The notes under the pieces were generated by a model. It did no database searches. It was not told the origin of the DNA and worked only from the letters and a program-made list of their open reading frames with translations. A stretch of DNA of 64,000 nucleotides. Source: Paramarasmius palmivorus (taxonomy: Eukaryota; Basidiomycota; Agaricomycetes; Agaricales; Marasmiaceae). Below are positions 58,640-64,000 of the stretch, piece by piece. The translations under genes and the position numbers were made by a program. Location of the stretch: positions 27,485-91,484 of the forward strand of contig JAYKXP010000167.1 in the NCBI GenBank assembly GCA_037176845.1, read 5' to 3'. Numbering within the stretch: position 1 is the stretch's first letter; each line of letters opens with the position of its first letter.

Positions 58640-58990
58640 CAGAGAACATATATATCATCTCTCATGCACAATATCTAAGCTCCAGCTTCCTTACATCTTA
58701 TACTGTAATTTTATTCCCCCAATTTTGGAGATTTTCAGTATTTTAGATATTTAAACACCATTATCCCACTAAACTATGTACTATTTGATATGCCCAGGCT
58801 TGTATTTAATGTATCTAGGTCCTCCAACTTACCCCATGCCAATATCTGCCCTGTATCCCATGATTCAAAAGCTTATTTTCCAGTTACACTCTGTTTACAC
58901 TTTTTGTACTGCTTTTCTGCATATAATATTATTACCAAATAGAGTGGGAATGTCTCTTAAGTATAGGAGAGTTCAATACACTCCAGTAGT
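58640..58990 (-). repeat. Inverted partial copy of the same AT-rich repeat
   Basis: Reverse complement of the 57540-57850 type sequence ('aggtcctccaacttacccca' at about 58811). With 57540-58190 it forms a 1.45 kb inverted arrangement. Confidence 0.75.
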
Positions 58991-59282
58991 CCCAAAATCC
59001 AATCCTTAGCATCTTAATTTACACTATAATAGTGTACCAGTAGCTGAACTGCAGGTCTAGAGGGCGTGGGAATTATTCAAAACCTAAGAAAGGCCAGCCC
59101 CTTTAACTTTATTTTGATAGCTGGTTACTTGCAACACTGATATATAACCCAGATTTAAGCTATCAAGCAGTATATTTGTACTCCTCCTGTGAGGTTTACT
59201 CATAACAACTGGGTAGCACATTGGAATCAGCACTTATCATTAGGCGCTTATCATCAGGCACTAATCACCTTCGGACATAAAA

Positions 59283-59752
59283 TTGCCGATTATCATCGGA
59301 TCATCGGAGGCCCTCTTAACGTCTGAATTTTTTTGGCTGGGACTTGGTGATAAAGAACGAATTCTCATTTCATGTCGAATTTGTAACAAGACAGATCCAG
59401 AAAGTCTTGAACCATTGCAGATATCACTCGTCGAGGGGGAGTACAAAAACTCAATCAACAACATTTCAGAACAAGTCACCAAGATGAATCTCAATGAAGG
59501 AAACAGGTCAAGGACAGAAAAACAAGTTGGACCTAAACAACTTATAAATGTCAATCCAACAGAAGAATATTCAGGAACAATCAAAGAAGCGGAACCACCA
59601 TATCACCAATACTACCACCGACAGAAGATTAAACACCGAGATCAACAGAACATCGCCACCAGATCACACACTGGAATCACTGAACAGAACACACAGACAA
59701 AGAATCAGAGTCAAACTCTGGATAATACCATCATCCAAGGGTTGAGGGGGAG
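59283..59752 (+). other. 3' interior and polypurine tract of the gag-only element
   Basis: An open 160-codon stretch rich in Gln/Asn/Thr ('SLVEGEYKNSINNIS', 'EAEPPYHQYYH') leads to the 3' LTR. It has no RNase H or other pol motif. The polypurine tract GAGGGGGAG (about 59744-59752) lies directly before the LTR. Confidence 0.5.
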
Positions 59753-60136
59753 TGTTGGAATTCTAAATATAAACATCACTAGATAAGTCATTTTCCACTT
59801 TATTCCACCTATGCCACAGTTACTAAGAAAGCAGATATACATAGAACAGTTGCTTTAACCTGCTTGTACCACCACCTACTGACAGTTACTGACACTGACT
59901 GTGCAGTTATTTCTAGTTCACTTAGTGTCTATTCTCATACATTTAGCATTATCTTTTATCCCCTACTCATGTATAAAAGCTAGACAGAAAACCCTACATA
60001 CAACATTGAATCGAATCATATAGAAGAACATCAGTTGGTTCACTCACTTCTATCTCAACCCCTCTGGTCATCTGCTATTGTTTATCGCGCTTTCTGCACT
60101 ATCGCTGCTAACAGAGTTCAATCTAAAACTCTGACA
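59753..60136 (+). repeat. 3' LTR of the gag-only element
   Basis: 384 bp; matches 45962-46345 with about four transitions. The flanking GTCTC duplication at 60137-60141 matches 45957-45961. Confidence 0.9.
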
Positions 60137-60599
60137 GTCTCTGCCTCCTGTAGAAAGATAAGCAGTGTTGTTAGGACTGAACATATCAACGGACCTTGGG
60201 GTTTGATGTCTTCTTTTTCTGGGCACCATGAACCTCATGTGCAAACTCATCAACCTCATTTCTTGGTAGCCAACAATACAAAGGCAGTACATGTGAGTCC
60301 TCCTGCTTCTGTCCGGCTTTGAAAGATGGGTCAAAGAGCTTCAGCAATGCATTTCCATCCATGCAGCCTAGCATAGACGGTACTAGAGCTGGTTCTCCGT
60401 CCAGGTGATACATATATGGTGGACACAGTAGCTGATTGTAGACCATTTCGTCAGTGTGGCTGAGTGCTAACAATGTGAGTTGTTCAACATAGGGATGCCA
60501 ACGGGTCGGGTGGGTCAGATACGGGTCCAAACCCAAACCTGACCCGGAACCCGCAGGTTCGACCCGGTATTTTTTATTTTATTTTTGACACTTTTACAA

Positions 60600-61297
60600 C
60601 AGTGGATGTAGCTTCATTATTTTGATTTCCACAGCCTGTCTAAACCGTCATTATTTTGATACCACTATATAGTGTGAGCTTGAGGGTCAATATTTTGACG
60701 GGTCTGACCATCTCGTAAGGTAAGTAGAGGCTCAAAATAACGACTAATAAAAGCAACGCGGCTGAATTGAACTGTGAACTATAAAATTATGATGCATTAC
60801 CTTCAACAATTAGATTCAAACTGAGGCGTACAACTAACTCAGCCATCACATCTGTAAAGGGAACTGCGCCGAAGGCGCCCAGGTTAGGGGTTTAGGTTAG
60901 GGTTCGGGTTAGGTCACTGCGCCGCAGGCGCTCCGGTTAGGGGTTAGGGTTAGAGGGGGGGTACGGGGGGGAACGCCCCGTGGTTAGGGTTAGGGGATAT
61001 GAAAGTATTTTTAAGGGGGGGTGCGGGGGGGAACGCCCCGCGGTTAGGGGTTAGGGTCTAGGAACCTGAAATTTCTATGTATCTTCTTAGTCTAGTGGCT
61101 TGTGGTTCAGTTTACCTGCACCGCTAGCTTGTTAGCTTTAGGTCTGGAGTTCAATTTTTGATGCCGGCGTTATTTTTCTCTTAGCCGAATTAGTCCCGTC
61201 AAAATATTGAGCCTCAAGCTGTCACGGTTAGCGGCATCAAAATAATGACGCTTGTGGACAGTCCATGGGTTTCAAAATTTTGAAGCTACATGGACTC
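60600..61297. mobile_element. TIR element nested in hAT-3
   Basis: Inverted repeats of about 100 bp (60600-60702 and about 61190-61297) share 'catgtagcttc' or 'gatgtagcttc', 'gtcattattttgat' and 'tcaatattttgacggg'. There is no ORF. The exact termini and duplication are not resolved. The core holds telomere-like repeats. Confidence 0.6.
60875..61065. repeat. Interstitial TTAGGG-like and G-run repeats
   Basis: Several degenerate TTAGGG units (gttagggtt, gtttaggttaggg) alternate with G-runs and palindromic modules 'gcgccg(a/c)aggcgc' and 'gaacgccccg'. Two units of about 80 bp are recognisable (about 60945-60990 and 61014-61060). TTAGGG is the usual basidiomycete telomere repeat, but here the tract is internal to a transposon. 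Confidence 0.75.
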
Positions 61298-62862
61298 CTC
61301 ACTTTTATCATACTTTATTATATTATAGAAATACTTAACAGAGTACATAGGAATATTTATAGCTAAATACTATCATTTCCAGTGCTGAATTGGTCATTGA
61401 GAGGGTAGTGATTGGGCTGGTCAGGTGACGTTATATTTAAGCGACCATGGATCCGGTCTACGAAACTTGTTGAAATCCTACATTTTACATGTATTTCAAT
61501 TCAATCTGTATATAAAGGTAAACTAGGGCACCATATCTATTAGTTTGAATGTAATACATGTTGAGAATCTTGAAAATAAAAATTTTTATATTGGAGCCGT
61601 TGGCTTAGCAGGTCTAGCCATGACCCAATGCAACCTGCTAAGCCAACAGGTCGACCCAACCTGTTGGCACCCCTAGTTCAGCATCACACATGATCTGGAG
61701 GTATGCATCATATGCAATGCAGAGTTGGTCTTCAAGATGTTGAGCTCTGGGCATCTATCACAACAGGAATTAGAGAGATTCTAGAGTATTCTAGAGTCGA
61801 ATGATGATGTGTACCTCGTGGATATGTTGTAAAGAACATGCAAGCCCATCAACACTAAATTTCAGACATACTCAATGTATCTGCCAGTATATGTGGAGTA
61901 ATGAGAAGGAGAACACAATTGTTGGGTTTTCCAGGCTACTGCCAATGTAACCATGTCAAGCAAGCAATTCGTTGGCTGTCCATGAGCCTGAGGGGTGAAA
62001 CAATTCCTTGAGACCAGTAGCTGAGAACTTATCAGATGACATGGTATTATAGACAGAATGAACACTCACATTGGAAATCCATAACATTGATTGAGAAATG
62101 ATCAACATTCAAGTCAACAGGAGGTCCATGTGCCTTGAATTCAAGATAAGCCTGGACTATGAGCAGTTGCTGTGCATCCCACAAAGAATTCTGGAGCTCT
62201 ATATGGTCTTCCCAAGTTTGTTGGTCTCCAAGTCTATGAAGTGACAGCAAATTCAGACATTGATGACTCAGGAAAAGGCAGGAGGGAAAGAGAGACATAC
62301 CTGTCAGAGTGGTTCATGGTGGAGGCATACAAACTGTGGTACTGAAACTCTCCACTGGCATTACTATTCAGTATGCCTTCTTCCCCTGCTGGAATGATTA
62401 GGGATGCCAGATTGGGTCTCTCGTCGCCGCTGCCACCGCCATCATTGTGGTAGTGAATTGGACCTGCTTCAATGCCAGTTTGATTTTCTATGTCAACATC
62501 CTCTTGTATCATATCACGGGCCACATATCCAAGCCCTGCAGAAAGTTAGTAAGACAATCTACAAGAAAACAAACAGCCAATACACACCTCGTAACATGTT
62601 CTCATACTCAGCCTGCTAACTTGCTTCATGTTTTTCACCAGATCGAATGAAAAATGTAGCTATATTCAATATAGTTTATAAAACTACAACTCAGTCCTAT
62701 GCTACAAGTTTAGCTACGGAATGGAAGAAAAGGAGTAAAATTCACCTTCCAAAGACGAAAGCATCTGTGGGCCTATGCAGAGAGCATACAGGAGTAGAAT
62801 AAATAGAAAATAAGGGATCAGCAGCTTTGTAAAGATATCAGTAGAGATATTGTATAGAAAGT

Positions 62863-63192
62863 CAAAGACGTACCTGACGACGGCGACAATGAGTGTTTGA
62901 TGACAACAACAACAGTGGGAACGGTGACCAAGAGAAGAAGTCATGGAACTGGAGCCACTGAGAAGGTCACGAGTGTGGGCAGCAAACTCCGCCAGAAGCA
63001 CTCTGAAGGACTTCGAAGATTTTTAAGGGCCTTAGAGATAGGTTGGAGAGGTGCAGTGGGGTGCAGAGGAGGGGTGCAGCGAGGTGCAGCTCCCTGAGCC
63101 TGGTTGTGTCTCATCAGACGCCTTGATATGCCTGGATGATGGCATCTGATGAGATGGTCTAGCTGGGACACAAAGGTGAAGGTTGCATTTCC
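62863..63192 (-). repeat. Right inverted repeat of the putative KDZ composite
   Basis: Reverse complement of the 5769-6117 sequence, with a gap near 62880-62900. It lies upstream of the KDZ gene. A minus-strand ORF crossing it (62941-63294) contains 'LTLLDLDFANPGGNATF', which may be coding in some copies, but no family is recognised. Confidence 0.55.
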
Positions 63193-63311
63193 TCCTGGAT
63201 TAGCAAAGTCCAAATCCAGTAAGGTCAAGACTCCTTGCCACCAGCTCATGGCCCCAGAGAGTTGCTCATGTGACTGCCAAGGGGTTCTGCACAAGCAGGA
63301 ATGCTACTCCA

Positions 63312-63330
63312 AAAAAAAAAAACAAAAAAA
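63312..63330. repeat. A-rich tract
   Basis: Two A-runs separated by one C. It could be the tail of a retroposon, but no body was identified. Confidence 0.5.
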
Positions 63331-63399
63331 GGTGACTCCAGAATAGATGGTATGTAGAGTTGTACAGGTGTGGGTATCTTTTTGGGCTTTATGGCTATC

Positions 63400-63484
63400 T
63401 GTTTTTGGCTGTCTATCATATCAAATTCTCACTAGGTTATTCAACTGAAACAAGGCATTCAGATTAACCAGATGGCTGTAGTCT
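63400..63484. mobile_element. CACTA element remnant, right end
   Basis: Matches 56540-56625, including 'aacaaggcattca' and 'attaaccaga', and ends 'gctgtagtc', a mutated TAGTG terminus. The rest of that copy is not recognised. Confidence 0.65.
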
Positions 63485-64000
63485 AATGTCCAGTCTAACA
63501 TGGACCAAGATACTGAAATGATGGTTGGAGATAAGGACAACAAACCTGGCAATCCTCATAGCACTCATGGCTGAGGAATTACTTGCCCTAATGTACAAAA
63601 AATTTATTGCATACATAATTGCACACAGTGGGGACATGGTCTGAGGTCTCACAACTTTCAGCAGACCCAAGTAATCTGGTTCAATTAATTCAGACTGAAA
63701 ATATTATAGTGAATTGAATGGGAGGAGGAAGAGGAATGGTGCAAGCTTATTGGTTTTCATTTGATTCAACAGAAAAAAGGCATCACATGTAACTACTGAC
63801 ACCACACTTTTGAAATCTCGACAGGCTTGGAGTTCTCAGAGGACCACGAAAACTGCAATTGCAAATATGGTCTAGTGTGGCACCAGTCTTTGACTAGCAC
63901 ACGGCAGGATGTCACAATATCAGTTCCATTATTGTCACTCACTAGTCATATAAGGTTACATAAAAAGGTTGTCAAAGCTGCAAAAAGCTGCAGCTTTTTC
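63485..64000. other. Unrecognised right margin
   Basis: No gene, repeat or RNA is recognised in the last 0.5 kb. Confidence 0.4.

Larger units (their letters stand above)
45962..60136 (+). mobile_element. Gag-only LTR element (TR-GAG-like), 14.2 kb with nested insertions
   Basis: LTRs of 384 bp start TGTTGGAATTC and differ at about four positions. The 5-bp duplications GTCTC lie at 45957-45961 and 60137-60141. It has a half-tRNA(iMet) primer-binding site after the 5' LTR and a polypurine tract before the 3' LTR. It encodes a Copia-type Gag with zinc knuckle (46570-47724), but I see no protease, integrase, RT or RNase H in the remaining 11 kb. The class is therefore a non-autonomous retrotransposon that keeps gag. 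It contains a CACTA fold-back element. Without that it is about 10.3 kb. It interrupts the KDZ transposase. Confidence 0.85.
60490..61675. mobile_element. hAT-3, small non-autonomous hAT related to hAT-1
   Basis: Ends TAGGGATGCCAACGGG and TAGGGGTGCCAACAGG read inward are the same family as the hAT-1 ends. 8-bp duplications gttcaaca (60482-60489) and gttcagca (61676-61683) differ at one base. There is no transposase. Removing it with one duplicate keeps the KDZ frame (minus strand) at 'IMCDAEQLTLLAL'. It contains a nested TIR element. Confidence 0.8.
43863..62524 (-). pseudogene. KDZ-family transposase, split by the gag-only LTR element and by hAT-3
   Basis: The minus-strand order matches the family. 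62524-62080 has 'QTWEDHIELQNSLWDAQQLLIVQAYLEF'. About 62000-61850 has 'FHPSGSW' and 'HGYIGSSLENPTIVFSFSLLHIY'. After hAT-3 comes 'CPPYMYHLDGEPALVPSMLGCMDGN' (60536-60390) and 'LPRNEVDEF'. After the LTR element come 'CVERWKAAAPD', 'HGHTLVICDMIWSG', 'KYPFSVINNL' (45680-45650), 'VPLFHGHAHNCKCQ', 'FEGVGLEDFEECKQTFS' (45450) and coiled C-terminal exons, 'GYRQYTKITEALKAC' to an acidic end at TAG 43863-43865. KDZ enzymes have an RNase H-fold core; MDGN probably holds the first Asp. Removing each insert with one duplicate restores frame. Several CGA-to-TGA stops and a +1 frameshift near 45090 kill it. Confidence 0.8.

Noticed and set aside
59283..59786. Pol C-terminus of the gag-only element
   Set aside because: It is open for 167 codons but has no RT or RNase H motif and runs into the LTR; low-complexity Gln/Asn sequence.
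60875..61065. A chromosome end or telomere
   Set aside because: The TTAGGG-like tract is degenerate, about 190 bp, and embedded in a transposon with sequence on both sides.

Overview
ORGANISM. The window looks like a transposon graveyard in the genome of a mushroom-forming basidiomycete (Agaricomycetes). The reasons are short GT-AG introns of about 45-60 bp in every recognisable gene, KDZ (Kyakuja/Dileera/Zisupton-type) transposase sequence, a TET/JBP-like dioxygenase beside it, basidiomycete-style hAT, Copia and CACTA elements, and an Spt5-like NGN-KOW protein family. This is inference from family recognition; no search was run. I see no ordinary housekeeping locus in the 64 kb.

LAYOUT. 1-5768: pieces of a long-LTR retroelement (family G) around mostly non-coding DNA with an F-box-like remnant and a hairpin minisatellite. 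5769-63192: an apparent composite KDZ element bounded by inverted repeats of about 330 bp. Removing its insertions leaves about 12 kb: an unknown gene (-), a TET/JBP-like dioxygenase gene (+), a coiled-coil ORF (+) and a KDZ transposase gene (-). 63193-64000: a CACTA fragment and nothing else recognised.

NESTING. Two stacks, each about five levels deep, interrupt the composite. Stack 1 lies in the dioxygenase gene: hAT-2 (12624-40292) contains solo LTR B (14827-39778), which contains hAT-1 (14934-38143), which carries a GIY-YIG gene, an RGG-box gene and an Spt5-like gene; family-G LTR sits in the first and a Copia element (25626-30625) in the last. Stack 2 lies in the KDZ gene: a gag-only LTR element (45962-60136) contains a CACTA fold-back element (52744-56625), which contains solo LTR C (54030-56379), which contains a TA-flanked MITE (54145-54687). 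A small hAT (60490-61675) with its own nested TIR element hits the same KDZ gene. For most insertions the target-site duplication is visible, and removing the insert with one duplicate copy restores the host reading frame exactly. That is strong internal evidence for the boundaries.

HOW IT WORKS TOGETHER. KDZ transposase plus TET/JBP dioxygenase is a known basidiomycete partnership (DNA transposition with 5-methylcytosine oxidation). Here both genes are dead. Most of their nonsense codons are CGA to TGA, CAG/CAA to TAG/TAA, or TGG to TAG, the signature of C-to-T decay at methylated sites. The most unusual object is hAT-1, a 23 kb hAT (about 15-16.5 kb without later insertions) with perfect 8-bp target duplications, a well-preserved transposase core and several host-like cargo genes.
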